Below, piece after piece: positions 32,970 to 44,418 of a stretch of 51,011 nucleotides of DNA. Location of the stretch: positions 1 to 51,011 of the forward strand of contig JANQBS010000273.1 in assembly GCA_033085395.1 (NCBI GenBank), read 5' to 3'. Each line of letters opens with the position of its first letter. Position 1 is the stretch's first letter. Source of the DNA: Xanthoparmelia taractica. Taxonomy: Eukaryota > Ascomycota > Lecanoromycetes > Lecanorales > Parmeliaceae. Position numbers and translations under genes: made by a program. Under the pieces are notes generated by a model, which saw only the letters and a program-made list of their open reading frames with translations, searched no databases and was not told the origin of the DNA.

Positions 32970-35900
32970 CTACACATCTGTCTCTGACTCTTGCGCTTCC
33001 TCTTCTTGCACCCCCAACGGTTGACGTTGACTCTGGATTCTCAAGAGCATCTCTCCATAGCGGTCCATTCCACTCTCACCAAGATTCTCAGGTCTGACAA
33101 GGCTTGGATCCGCGCCGTGTCCAAGTAGATACTTCACCATGTCGTCTCCACCATGATTTATTGCGTGTTCTAGCGCAACGTCACGTATACCTTTGATGGT
33201 TGATCGAGCATTGACATCAGCACCGTACTTCAAGAGCAATTTCGCGACGTGATAATGGCTATAGCGTAAGGCTTGTAACAGGTTGGTATTGAATAACCAG
33301 CGCGTTGAGCGAGCGTCTGAGGCCGCACCTGAGACCGAAGGAATTTCAGAATTAGGATTGGCTCCTCGTTCCAGGAACATCCGCGAAGTCTTTAACCGAC
33401 CATATTTAACGGTAAACATTAGCGCCTTCACGCTATCTGGAGAATTAACGCATGCACCCCTCTCGAGCAGCTGCAGCACGATCTTATCAAAACGATGTTT
33501 CGAGGCCATCGTCATAGCTGTTTGGTAATGCTCATCATGAGCATCAATGTCGGCACGGTTGTCGAGCACTGTTCCCACTGCTTGCACGTTACCTTCACAG
33601 CTGCTGATATAAGTGCGGTACAACCACGATCATCCTGAGCATTGACCTCAGCTCCATGGTCGAGGAGTAACTGAGTAAGTTCGATTGGGGTATGCTTGTT
33701 CATCGAGATCGCCATCAAAGGGGTCCAACTATATTTACTCCGTGTATTGAGATCAGCACCTTCCAAGATCAAGGAGCTTGTGACCTTTGGAAGCCTTAGC
33801 ACTGAGGCATATAGTATTGGTATGCATTTGCCCTGGGCGTCCATACAGCTTTGTTAAGTCCAGTCACCGAGTTCCCTCCACATAGAGAACGCGTAACCTT
33901 CGCTCATGAGGAAGGCTTTACAGAGGGGAACGATGCTTCTACCTTCTTCAGCACACACGGCATGATAATACCAGTACCTGGCTGCGTACTTGACTAAGGG
34001 GTATTCCATTTTGATCTGAGGGACAGAAAAACTCTCCAAGTCGGTCTGCAATAGGTCGAAGTGGAGAAAATACGTTGTACAACTCTCGGCGATGAGGGTA
34101 TTGGCACGTATCCATTGAATGGCAAGTTTCTCGGTTGGTCCATTGCGAATTCTTGACGACTCCAAATATTCAAGGATGGAGAAGTGCGCGAATTGTAGTA
34201 CCTCTTCATCTCCAGATGGGTTAAGAGAATCCCATGTCGGTTGCTGGCGTACCGTCGTGACCAAGCTGGAACAGATGGTGAGCAAGTCGTAATGGTCTTC
34301 GAGGCGTTGCTCGACATCAACCAAAGGATCGTCTTCCGCGTCCACTTTATGACCTCCGCAATTTCAGTGATGGACATTGGTCGCGCTGAGTACGCAAGCC
34401 ATTGCATGAGCTTGGCAACGTGATGACCGTTACCGTCATCCTCGATACTTTGCAATATCCTGGCATAAGTATCGTCTAGATCTTTTGGCAGAGATCGCAA
34501 TGCTTTGCGAAGATCAGACAAACTTAGACAACGCCCTAGCGCATCGAGCTGGCACTTGACCCATTGGAACCTGAAGCCCAAAATCAGTAACGCTGCTCGG
34601 CTATCTTAACCGTCATGAGGCCTTACATGCCGCCAGCCTTCTCTACCAAAATCGTTTCGATTTCAGTCTGGACATCTGGCTTCTGCCACCTCCTCAACCG
34701 GCGATCCGTCTGGATCCGACTTCGAACGTATGTTCGGATATCGCCTTCATTGCGTGCGCTCTGTACACACATTCGGTGCTCATCTTTGAGCAGTTCCGAC
34801 AATGACTCTTCGATGTCCTTCTCTTTGCGACTTGTGACCAGCATATGTAGGCTAGCAAGTTTCCATCCAGCCATATCTTCAACGTTGGCCATTAGATTGT
34901 TCCTTTCTTTGCATTCATCTAATGCGTCGAGAATGATGAAAACATCGGCAAAGCTTTGTACAAGTTCTCGAAGAGTTTTCATCAGCATGGGTAATGAAGG
35001 TTGTGATACACCGTTGCCACAAGCAAAGTACAATTTGTTCAATGGATTGTCCTCGTTGTGCGTTTGCTGGGATAATTGAGCAATCAGCGACCGTAGCATC
35101 GTGTCGCAGCGTTGCTGATCCTGATCATTGAAATCAAATAGTAAAACCCTACACCTACTGCTTGCTCCGTCGCGTAGCTACGTTGATTCAAGGCATTCTC
35201 GATAGCAGTAGAGCATAGGACTGTTTTACCGCACCCAGGAATACCGTAAAGCCAGAGAATGGAGTTAGTATCGCATTTCCAGCTAGCGAAGGTGCTATCA
35301 CCGAGAAACCAAGTGCCAGTGACTGCTTTCCTGTCCTGTAGTGTCTTTAAGTACTTAGGATATGGATCCACTGCATGAAGCCACTTACAAACATTTTGCT
35401 TGTGCGTGTCTTGAAGGTTTCAGTCAGTGAGCACTCGTTGCTGCTGAGCACTTACCGTGCTTGATTGACACGAGAGATGCTTTTATATCTTGCGTTGCAG
35501 CCCCGGTGGCTCGAATTGAGATTCTCAGAGAGCATTAGCTAAGACAATATATGATGTTTAGGCCATATACACTTATGTCAGATCCGCTGTGATAGTTAGG
35601 TTGATTGTGCTCTTGAATCTCTCGATGCGCTCGAGAACCTTTTCCGTTTCTCCTCGTTGCAACGGCCATCTCAAATCCTCTACCAAAGCTTTCCTTTTTG
35701 GGCCAGCAGGTCCACTCCGTCCCAGAGGAGCTAGGCTACTTTCTAACATCTCCAGCTCATTGCGGCATCTGCTGAGAATCCCTGTGCCTGGATCGCACAG
35801 AGATTTCAGTTCTAGGAAGTGAGACTGATTGGTAGAGCCCGGTGTATCCGTTTTATCTGCAAGCCCCTCGAGGATTCCTAGGACATCTCGCAGGCCACGT

Positions 35901-36034
35901 ATCTCATCCAACACTCGTGATACTTCCCAAGAAGAGCCTTTGATGGACGATCGGTAGTTGCAACAGATGGATATCACTGCTTCTGCAGCCTGGATGACTG
36001 TGACAACGCTTGCAGTGACGCTTAACGGGTCCAT
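32970..36034 (-). pseudogene. NLR-like STAND protein (Fungal_N - NACHT - ankyrin), inactivated
   Basis: The reconstructed exon plan is 36034-35577, 35523-35456, 35409-34627 and 34570-32970, for about 970 residues before damage. The N-terminus MDPLSVTASVVTVIQAAEAV is the domain that begins many fungal STAND proteins. Next come WLHAVDPYPKYL, Walker A YGIPGCGKTVL, Walker B VFIILDALDEC, GGMFQWVKCQLDAL, LPKDLDDTYARIL and LLTICSSLVTTV. Ankyrin repeats follow (LLLDHGAEVNAQDDRGCTAL, VAKLLLKYGADVNARS, YLLGHGADPS). Such proteins act in non-self recognition and cell death. Lesions: the intron 1 donor reads ATAAGT at 35576-35571 instead of GTAAGT; one-base losses in short runs near 35137, 34347 and 33595; and an in-frame TAA at 33854-33856. 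With each lesion allowed for, phase is consistent across all introns. Confidence 0.85.
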
Positions 36035-37555
36035 TGGGGACTGGCAAGCCTGGTGTCAGTTCTGAAAGTATGAAGACGATCAGAGCTTTCACCACACAAC
36101 CATTGATCTATGATCCATGAATAGAGAGGAAAATGAGAGGAAGAACCGTTGAATGACTACTCCTCACATTTTGTAGCTTTGACACTCTAGCGCATTAGCT
36201 TGCAGAGGCCATATTCTAGCGGGGTTCCAACGGGAAGGTGGTTGGCTCATCTTGTTCAAGTTGCATGAGCTGTGAAGGGATTCATAGGTTGCGAAAAGGC
36301 TTTTCCAGGTAGAGGAATATTCTCCACTCCAGTCTGCTCGCCCTTTTTAAGCGCCTGCTGACTCTTGACCCTATCTTTCCAGATCGTGTTACGAACTCTG
36401 ACAATACTGAAATCACCACACCAAACGACACCTAAGAAATCGAGACATAGGAAGCGTAGCATCGGGGACCCGAGTACAATCCAGGATGAGCGTGATCTGT
36501 AGTGAAGGTTGCAGCACTAGAATTTTCACCCGGGTGGCGAATGTGCAGTTATCCGTGGGTATCGTACTCGCCAATACCCGATGGCTAGGATAATGTAAGC
36601 ACACTGTAGTCGTAGCAATTTGGTAAATATGATCTGCTCTGGATAGCTTGTAGATATTACTTGCAACGCAAATATGAAGGAGCTGAGGTTGGATTCCAGA
36701 TTCGGTGGAGCCGGCCAAGCAGATGCTTAGATCTTACCATCTCTTTGGAACTGCGGCCCACGGCTGAGGATTCATCGCACCACAGCAGACTCTGTAAGCT
36801 CTCCTTTGCCAACGAAGCTGTAAAAAGAAATAGGTGCTGCAGGTATCCCGCACTAGTAATTTCTGGTAGACCTTACAACTTACATCATTTCACACAATGC
36901 CAGTAGTAAAAGAAGGGTTTTGGGGCTTAGGTCCCTCCCCTTCACAAGACCGCATTCAAAGGCCTCGCACTCTATACGAAAGTACCCTGAAGCCACGTTT
37001 CTTATGGCAAGCAAATGGCTGAATGGATTAAGGATTAGAGGCGGAGAATGTAACTGTTATATGATTGCTGCATCAGTCAGCCGAGCTTCGCGAAAAAATA
37101 AATTTGTCAAGCAACGCGACTTATGTACTGGTGACTCGCACAGACGAAGTACAGTTGTCTCAGTAGGAGTCACTGATATCTGGGAGGCACCTCTTACAAT
37201 CCAACAGTTACGCCACACCTCAGCCCAATCCGCAAAATACCACCGTCATTTCGAGTCGTACCTCGTTCGTGCCTCCATAAGAATGAGGACAGGACTGCTT
37301 ACATGCAACCCAGAGGATTTTTATGTTTCAAGAGATCATCTCACCGAGCACCAAAGGTCTGCGATCCTACGCTAATTTTAGACCTGCGCAAATGCTTCGC
37401 CTTGCCAGATCCCCATCCATTCATTTATGGCGAGATGCGTACTTAAAGTCCAAGGCTCGCGCAGATATTTCGTTTGTTTATTTTAACTACACACAATCAA
37501 TTCCCCACTCTCACCTTTCCCTTTCTGAACACTCCCCCATCCAAGCGCATCAATC
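36035..37555. other. Intergenic region between diverging genes
   Basis: About 1.5 kb holding the promoters of the NACHT-ankyrin pseudogene (leftward) and the barrel protein (rightward). Frames such as 36920-37375 (plus) lack ATG starts or family features. A CT-rich stretch with CACTCTCACCTTTCCCTTTC precedes the ATG at 37556. Confidence 0.4.
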
Positions 37556-38068
37556 ATGCCGAACCCCACCACCCTTCTAACCTGCACCCTCCTATCCCTC
37601 CTCACCCTCACAACACAAGCCGCTACCGTCTACAAAGGCGACGGAACATTCTACTCCCCAAGCGTCGGCCTCGGCTCCTGCGGGCACCAAAACAAGGACA
37701 CCGACCACGTCGCCGCGCTCGCGGCCAGCTCAATGCAACTGTACAACCCCAGCAACCCCAACAACAACCCCCTGTGCGGACACAAAGTGAAGGTCTGGAA
37801 CGACGCCCACCCTGCCACGAGCGTGATCGTGTCCATCGTCGACACGTGTCCCGGATGCCACGGGAAATACGATCTCGATCTCAGTCCCGCGGCGTTCAAT
37901 GTGTTGGCCAACCCCAGTGTCGGCAGGATCAAGATATCCTGGGAATTTGTGGAGCCAGTCACGCTGAAGACGGGACCGTTCGCTGGGGCGGTGCCTGGAA
38001 AGAAGGTCGCAGAAGCTCAGAAGGTCATTTCGAGTCCCGAAGTCGCCGAATCACGAGAGGAGCTGTAA
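37556..38068 (+). CDS. Secreted RlpA-like double-psi beta-barrel (expansin-related) protein
   Basis: A single exon encodes 170 residues. Residues 1-22 are a signal peptide (MPNPTTLLTCTLLSLLTLTTQA). The rest is one double-psi beta-barrel domain of the RlpA/barwin/expansin type: GDGTFYSPSVGLGSCG, HVAALAASSMQ, NPLCGHKVKVW, VSIVDTCPGCHGKYDLDLSP and GRIKISWEFVEP. The four cysteines fit the two disulfides usual in fungal members. Such proteins are small, abundant and extracellular; some loosen walls or bind glycans, others inhibit proteases. Catalysis is not expected. The gene is intact and lies between two pseudogenes. Third positions are GC-rich, indicating good expression. Confidence 0.85.
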   Translation: MPNPTTLLTCTLLSLLTLTTQAATVYKGDGTFYSPSVGLGSCGHQNKDTDHVAALAASSMQLYNPSNPNNNPLCGHKVKVWNDAHPATSVIVSIVDTCPGCHGKYDLDLSPAAFNVLANPSVGRIKISWEFVEPVTLKTGPFAGAVPGKKVAEAQKVISSPEVAESREEL

Positions 38069-38657
38069 AGAGGTATTATAGAGTCGGCTGGAGCTGCTGA
38101 CGGTCCGGACCTGGGACTAGATGCTATTCAGCTGCGAGGAACAAAAGCAGATATGGCGCTGCAGTGATGGAACAATATGCTTGGTATGTAAAATCTTGCT
38201 GTACGCGGACAGGGCGTTTCTTGGTGTTTTTGTCTTTGCTGGTATTAGAAAAGATCGATGTCTATAGATTGGATAGAGAGCACTAATGCAAATGGCCTTT
38301 GGCACCTTGCAATCCCGGACATCTGTGATTCAACAAGAAAAAGTGTATCTCAAGCTAAGGACCTTTTCCCGGACAACACTTCCACATAAGAGCCTCAACC
38401 AATGGTAGTCTTTCTTTAAGAGAGTGCCGTTGGGTTGATTGGGGACAAAATTAATACTAAGCGCATATCAGCAACGTAACAATAGTCAATAGATAGTCAA
38501 TGTCCGCGTCTGAAATACTTTGTCAGAACTCCGAACGCACATAATAGAGATAACAAGCAGGCGCTGAGATCAAGAGCAAGAGATTGATCAAGGTTCACTG
38601 AGGCTAGTACTTTCCAAGATTTACCTTCCTCCGCTGCCCCTAGTCAACTCTTTACCA
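38069..38657. other. Convergent intergenic region
   Basis: Between the 3' ends of the barrel protein gene and the FAD monooxygenase pseudogene. No gene, repeat or RNA was recognised. Confidence 0.4.
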
Positions 38658-39866
38658 TCAATTGAAGAATTGTCTGAAATTCCTTATAAACCAGAGTGGA
38701 AGCACAATCTCGACGACCCAGCCCAGCTGCTGAGCCATCGCGCGCCTCACCCAATTATCTACCACCGCGTGGGGCGCTGCGGGATTGAAGTACATATCCT
38801 TGGTATTGGCCAACGAATGCTTCTGCACTTGTGTTGCCCTCGTCATCATTTCATCTTCGAGCACGCTCGCGTCCTTATCCAGTGCGTTGATGACGTCTTC
38901 GCTGTTCGTGCTCCGGATAATAGCATCTGCCAGCTTTAAAGCGTCTCTCATCGCAAAGTTGACCCCTCCACCTGCATGAGGTGTCATGAGATGCGCTGTA
39001 TCTCCGATGAGGGTCACCTTGGCCCTGTGCTTCCATCGATGTCCCGGGGGCAGTATATACAGGGAGCGAGCTTGTCTGCCACTTGCGTGAGCTTTACCAG
39101 CGGCTCTGCCCGGTTCTTGAACTCTTCTCGAATTGCCTTCTTGACCTCGCTTGCATTGTGTAGGTCGTATCCGGACGTCTCTTTCTAATCCTCCTCCCTT
39201 TGCCCTGATGCGTAGGCGATGATAGTGCCATTTCCTCTCTGCTGAGCCACGAGACCTTTGCAATCAAAGTATACAAAAAGGGAGCCACGATTAACGAGTT
39301 TGTGGAGTTCGGGATGGTTTTTCTCGGACGAAGAGGTCGTATCCACCCAGGCCGACGAAATATGGTTCCACATTGGTGAGCACAGGCCTTACTTTGCTCC
39401 AGGCACCATCTGCTCCAATGAGGAGGTCGAAGCCCCTCTCCACCCCATGGTCGAAATGTAGCGATAGATCATGCGTGTCCGTAACCGAGATTCACCGTAT
39501 TGTACCCTCAGGCAACGAGTTCACCAATATCTGACGCAGCCTCGCCCGATCGATCTCTGGCCTTCCCCGACTGGACCCCTCTGTAGAGCCTCCAACCCTG
39601 ATCATGCTAACCAGGTTCTTGTCCGCCAGATTGAGCGCTTCGCCCTCGTAGCGAGCGTATTGTGCGTACTCTTCGTATAGGCCTGCTTCTCTTAAGGCTT
39701 TGAGCCCGGTGCTTGTGTGGAGGTCTAGTGTTCCGCCCTGCACACGGATGGACATGGAGGATTCGCCTTCAAAGATGGTAAGGGGGATGGAGGCGCGTAT
39801 GAGGAGGCGGCGGAGGGTGCTACCGACGGGGCCAGCGCCAGTGATAGCGACCTTGGGAGGAGACAC
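38658..39866 (-). pseudogene. FAD-dependent monooxygenase (salicylate-hydroxylase/TetX-like), inactivated
   Basis: Class A flavin monooxygenases hydroxylate aromatic or polyketide substrates using NADPH and FAD. Visible motifs are the Rossmann GxGxxG in MSPPKVAITGAGPVGSTL, FEGESS at the end of strand 2, RARLRQILVNSLPEGTIR, the DG motif IGADGAWSKVR, and the GD motif VTLIGDTAHLMTPHAGG with NFAMRDALKLADAI. Normal length would be about 400 residues in one exon. Four lesions break it: TGA at 39492-39494 where Trp is expected after GTIR, a one-base loss in an A run near 39359, TAG at 39185-39187 (Trp after QREED), and a one-base loss in a G run near 39063. The 201-codon 3' part is open again and well conserved. 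It diverges from the GH76 gene. No biosynthetic cluster partner is nearby. Confidence 0.85.
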
Positions 39867-40356
39867 GGAGACGACCAGGGTGCTACGTTTGAATAGGTAA
39901 TAATAGCGACATCAAAGGGATTGGAATGTTCTTCTTGCATAGCCCACAGGCCGTGCCGCTCCATGTGCTTGCATGGATCCTTGGCGGGATCGACTAATAC
40001 AACTGTAGCCTTGGAAGTCCCTAAGACCGAAGGACATGAGCTGTCGACATTTGAACAATGTCCAAGGCAGCACGCGGAAAAGAGAGCAGCTTGCGAGCGC
40101 CAAGTGCTCTTGTCCACTTCTGGTAAGCTCCTTTTCTGCTGCTACCATAGTTGTAAGTGTGTCGTAGCACGCATCCGCGCCCGAACGATTCGATTCAAGC
40201 GACAGTATAAGAGGTTGGCTGTATTTTATCTGGAATGTATAGTGTGTGAGTTGTCTGACTGCAGCAATCAATCAAAGGGAGCTGCGGGCTTTTTTGTCAA
40301 CTTGATGCACCAAAGTAGTCCCTTTATCTACAGCAAACTGATACTGTAATCTGGAA
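39867..40356. other. Divergent promoter region
   Basis: About 490 bp between the start codons of the FAD monooxygenase pseudogene and the GH76 gene. Overlapping frames here have no family features. No TATA box is obvious. Confidence 0.4.
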
Positions 40357-41553
40357 ATGCAACTAAATTGGCCCTTATTGCTCCTTCCATTCGCTTTTCC
40401 GGTGCTTGGCCGTCCTTCCAGAGTCAATCGGCAAGTCTTCCCTAGCTATGGATCCAATGATTCTCGCGCCCAGTCTGCTATCATTGCGTTACAGCGTTGG
40501 TATAACGAAAGTACAGGCCTCTGGGAAACGACAGGTTGGTGGAACAGTGCCAATGCATTAACTACGCTGGCCGACTTTGTTGCGGTAGATTCATCGCTCA
40601 ACGCCGTTGCTGAGCACGTATTCCAGAACACTTTCTCCCAGGCTCAAAAGGCAAGCCTCGAGTTCGTGAAGGTTATGACGCCGTACTCTGTGACTACATA
40701 CACAGCACCGCCATTCCCGCCTGAGACCACTCCCTCTGGAAACGGCTTTGCCGGTTTCCTCAATGACTTCTACGATGATGAGGGTTGGTGGGCGCTTGCT
40801 TGGCTCAAACTCTACGACCTTACGAATAAGCAGCAGTACCTTCAAGCTGCCATTGACATCTTCGAGGACATGGAGAAAGGATGGGGCGGTACCTGTGGGG
40901 GTTTATGGTGGAACAAGCAGCACTCGTACAAAGGCGCCATCGAAAATGCGCTATTTCTGACGGTTGCTGCTCAGCTTGCCAACAGAGCATCGAATAAGGA
41001 TTATTACCTTCACTGGGCATGGAAGCAATGGGACTGGTTCCAGCACACCGGCATGATAAACGAACACGACAATATTAACAACGGGATAAACCTCACAACA
41101 TGTCGAAACGATAACGGCATTGTATGGTCTTATAATCAAGGAGTCATACTCGGTGGTCTATTGGAGCTTTACAGAGCGGCACCTGACCAGACTTATTTGA
41201 TCATGGCCGAGAGAATCGCCTTGGCTGGCATCAAGTCCCTAATGGACTCCAATGGTATCCTCCATGATCCATGTGAGCCTGATTGTGGAGATGATGGTTC
41301 TCAGTTCAAAGGAATCTTTATGCGCAATCTACAGAAACTGCATTTGGCGGTCCCCAACAATCGATACAAGACATTCATCCAAGAAAACGCCAACAGTATC
41401 TGGCGTAATGATCGTACATCTGACAATCAGTTGGGGCTTCTCTGGTCGGGACCTTTCATGGGTGCAACTGCATCAACACAGAGCTCTGCCGCGGATGCTC
41501 TCGTAGCTGCATTGGCCATTGGAGGTCAGAACTTGAATCTCAATGTACAATGA
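40357..41553 (+). CDS. GH76 endo-1,6-alpha-mannanase, secreted
   Basis: A single exon encodes 398 residues. GH76 enzymes cut alpha-1,6-mannan of fungal cell-wall glycoproteins; the DCW1/DFG5 group instead cross-links GPI proteins to the wall. Residues 1-18 (MQLNWPLLLLPFAFPVLG) are a signal peptide. Family features are ALQRWYNESTGLWETTGWWN, the catalytic double aspartate in YDDEGWW (Asp140-Asp141), GTCGGLWWNKQHSYKGAIEN, WSYNQGVILGGL, HDPCEPDCGDDGSQFKGIF and LLWSGPF. There is no C-terminal hydrophobic GPI signal, so it is more likely a free secreted mannanase than a DFG5-type anchored protein. The frame is intact over nearly 1.2 kb. Confidence 0.92.
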   Translation: MQLNWPLLLLPFAFPVLGRPSRVNRQVFPSYGSNDSRAQSAIIALQRWYNESTGLWETTGWWNSANALTTLADFVAVDSSLNAVAEHVFQNTFSQAQKASLEFVKVMTPYSVTTYTAPPFPPETTPSGNGFAGFLNDFYDDEGWWALAWLKLYDLTNKQQYLQAAIDIFEDMEKGWGGTCGGLWWNKQHSYKGAIENALFLTVAAQLANRASNKDYYLHWAWKQWDWFQHTGMINEHDNINNGINLTTCRNDNGIVWSYNQGVILGGLLELYRAAPDQTYLIMAERIALAGIKSLMDSNGILHDPCEPDCGDDGSQFKGIFMRNLQKLHLAVPNNRYKTFIQENANSIWRNDRTSDNQLGLLWSGPFMGATASTQSSAADALVAALAIGGQNLNLNVQ

Positions 41554-43116
41554 GCATTTCGATACCAAGCAGGAACTGCACATGATGTTAAGATCTTCTG
41601 GAAGCAATGCAAACCCAGCAATATTAATTCATTGACCGGTCTTTGAGAAAAATGCGTGAGCGAGGGACCACCACTTACTGCTATGGACGGACGTCAAGGT
41701 CTACGCTCTTCCAACAGGAATATGCTATGCTCGGGTTACAACACCACAATTACAGGCGTTACACGAATGGCAGACTTGAGCCTGGACGCGATGTTTGAGT
41801 GTGGACTGGCAATCTTGGGACTGAGTCATGGCTTTCCGCCGATAAATTGATTATGAACCTCATGTCAAGGGCAATCGTGTCAACTCCGCGGAGGCACCCG
41901 ATATCATGCTAGCCCGCCAATTTACTCGCACTATAAAAATCGCTATACAAAATGCAAATTGGCTACTTGGGACTCAAACCTTGCACAGTAGAATACTCTA
42001 AATAGCAGTTCTACCATGTTGCGGAAGGCTCGGAGAGTAGAATACTTACTCAGCTCTATTCAGTACGAGATACAAAGCCTCCGGATTAAGATTAACTAAA
42101 AGATGAAGGGGTCTCGGAGGATGCGTTTGGCAATTAAATAGCGGAGATGCGGTTGCGGAGTGGGGCGGGCAATGAAGCAGAAGAGACATAGCTGTTTGGA
42201 CTGGGGCTGTGTAAGGGAGGGTCGGCAGGGAGGTCGGTCTGCTCTGCTTGCACTGTCATCGAGTTAGCTTTATGGTAGTCTTCATGATGGGTTCGGTGAC
42301 TAAGAGGTAGGTGTCTAGGCCCTTTGAACATTATGTACAAGTGTAAGTAGAATAAAGCCATACTGTGCTGGACGGTGAGTATGGTAATTACTGTCCAAGC
42401 CAACCGGCTAAGTAGTCGCATGACCCACGGACCTATGGCTTCCAGCCTCGCTTGAAAGCACATCGGGACATTTTCTTTCCTTTACTTAAGGCCGAAGGTT
42501 GGGTGAAAGTCTTAATGGGGAGCACGCTTCGACGTCGACATGGCCTATCGGATCTGCAGAACCTATCCCTGCAATCGACGAGAGTAAGAAATGACTCGCA
42601 ACTGTCCTATATGTACTGGCCTTTCCTCGGGCCTATTCAGACACAGGACGCCCTTCAGGATTGGCGCATAGCCACTTTGAGGAATCCAAAAGCGTATCTT
42701 TGCACGGAGTTTTGGAGTAAGATTGAGCAACGCGGAATATTGTCAGGATTCGAGGATCAAATGTCACAACACCATCGAATTCTTGAGACACGCTAGAGAT
42801 GCGGCCAAGCACTTGTCGCACCTTGCCACTAACAGCACAGGGGGAAGCCATATCCCGTGCTAATTGGTCTTGAAGCGAGAATCATCTGCAGGGAAATGTT
42901 CTCAGGCTGCCACACAGAACAAAACACGTTTGGGCATAGTAAATTTGAATTGTGGTAAGCTGAGAAAACGTCGAGGCCGGACATGATTCCTCTCAATACC
43001 CCGCCCGATTCCTTTCTTATAACAAGGAGACCAGTGGTGAGGTGCAAAATAAAGGTCAATCTTGAAGCAAACGCATTGCACAGCTTTCAATATCCCTTTC
43101 TTACCACCAATACGAA
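41554..43116. other. Intergenic region without a recognisable gene
   Basis: About 1.56 kb. Open frames at 42134-42463 (minus, 109 codons) and 42452-42796 (plus, 114 codons) have no recognisable features. A GGTTTGAGTCCC-like word near 41980 on the minus strand resembles a tRNA T arm, but no cloverleaf can be drawn. Confidence 0.4.
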
Positions 43117-44418
43117 ATGGCAGACTGTCTTACCTGTGACTCTGCGCGAGTCATGCATGTCTGTGTCTTGTCCGCCTTCTCGCTCGCTGCTCTGGTATTC
43201 GTTGTTTTCCGATTGTGTGCGCGTAGGATACAAACGATCGAATTGGAGCTGAATGACTATCTGTGCATAGTAGGCTTGGTATGGTCTCGAACGTTCAAGT
43301 GCCAGACAAATGCTGATCGGACACTAGGTCTTTACCTTAGGATTAACAATCTTCACCATGCTAGATTCAGCCAAAGCCGAAAGACCTTGGGGAAACAAAG
43401 CGCTGCTCGTGGGACAGCTTCTCTGGGTCACATCTGTGACTTTCATCCGGGCCTCTGTCCTGAGTCTCTACATCCGAATCTTCCGGACGCCGTCATTTCG
43501 GACCACCTGCTATGTAGTTCAGGGCTTTAATATGACGTACTACGTCGCCGTAGTCCTAGCTTGTTGCTTGATATGCCGGCCTTTCGCGCTCCTCTGGGAT
43601 CAGTCCATCGACGGCTTCTGTGGAAATCAGAAGTCTTTTGATCTGTTCCTTGGAGTGTTCAACCTCCTAATGGACGTCACGACTGTTGTGCTCCCCATGC
43701 CGGTTCTGTGGGGTCTTCACGTGCGGACGAAGAAGAAGGTCATCGTAGCCTGTATGTTCTCTATGGGATTGGCGTGAGTATCCCGCAACAATCAAAGAAA
43801 GAGCAGATCCATGCTGATATTCCGTACAGTATCTGTGCCATCACGATGGTCCGGATCAAGGTAACAACAGGCATCAACGAACAGAATCCGCTGCAGCAGT
43901 ACTCGAAGATCGCTCTTCTGACTTGTCTCGAAGCCCTGCTGGGCGTGATCAACGCTTGCTTGCCGGTGATGAAACCCATTTTCAGCAAACTAGGAGCGAC
44001 CGGTATATTCAGCTCATTTCGGAATAGAACACCAACTGCTACTTCGCGCAAACCAATCAACACCCCACGATCGAATCGCAGAGATCACTTATGGCGTGGA
44101 GGAGGAAAGTATCCGCACATCAGTCCGCCCAGACAGATAGTGCATAGAGAATCGGTTCGTATGTTCTCTTCAGATCTACCGACAGATGTCCGAGCACCAT
44201 CGATTCCTCTACCAAACTTCTCATGGCGGCCTTTGTCCAAATTTTACCTTCCAAAGGCAGAATGGGAGCATGATCCGTCAGAATTGATGAAAGACAACGA
44301 GATTGGTACTACTACAGACTGGGATGTTGGACGTCGCCTGTCAGAGGGCGATTCACCGACCTTACCATGGCGACCTCAATGGCGCAATCATCACAAGAAG
44401 GCCAGTGAGAAGTGCTGA
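43117..44418 (+). CDS. PTH11/SAT4-type rhodopsin-domain integral membrane protein, second copy
   Basis: Exons 43117-43278, 43328-43773 and 43830-44418 join to 398 residues. Intron 1 is 49 nt (GTATGG...CTAG) and intron 2 is 56 nt (GTGAGT...ACAG). Hydrophobic helices include VCVLSAFSLAALVFVVF, LVGQLLWVTSVTFIRASVLS, YYVAVVLACCLICRPFALLW, FNLLMDVTTVVLPMPVL and LLTCLEALLGVINACLPVM. Family words are ELNDYLCIVGLVF, IRIFRTPSFRTTC and SIDGFCGN. The tail of about 140 residues is polar and basic and likely cytoplasmic. Intron 2 interrupts the same codon position after SMGL as in the gene at 8123-9258 (SIGI), supporting common descent. The role is probably signal reception at the plasma membrane; the ligand is unknown. 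Confidence 0.88.

Noticed and set aside
35124..35161. A 38-nt intron (GTAGGT...TCAG) instead of a frameshift in the NACHT domain
   Set aside because: It would restore the frame but is shorter than any other intron here and would remove the conserved strand GVGFYY...FNDQD that the family keeps. A one-base loss explains the sequence better.
41960..42030. tRNA gene on the minus strand (T-arm-like GGTTTGAGTCCC and a GGTAGAAC word)
   Set aside because: The acceptor stem does not pair, no proper anticodon stem forms, and the invariant C of the T loop is missing.
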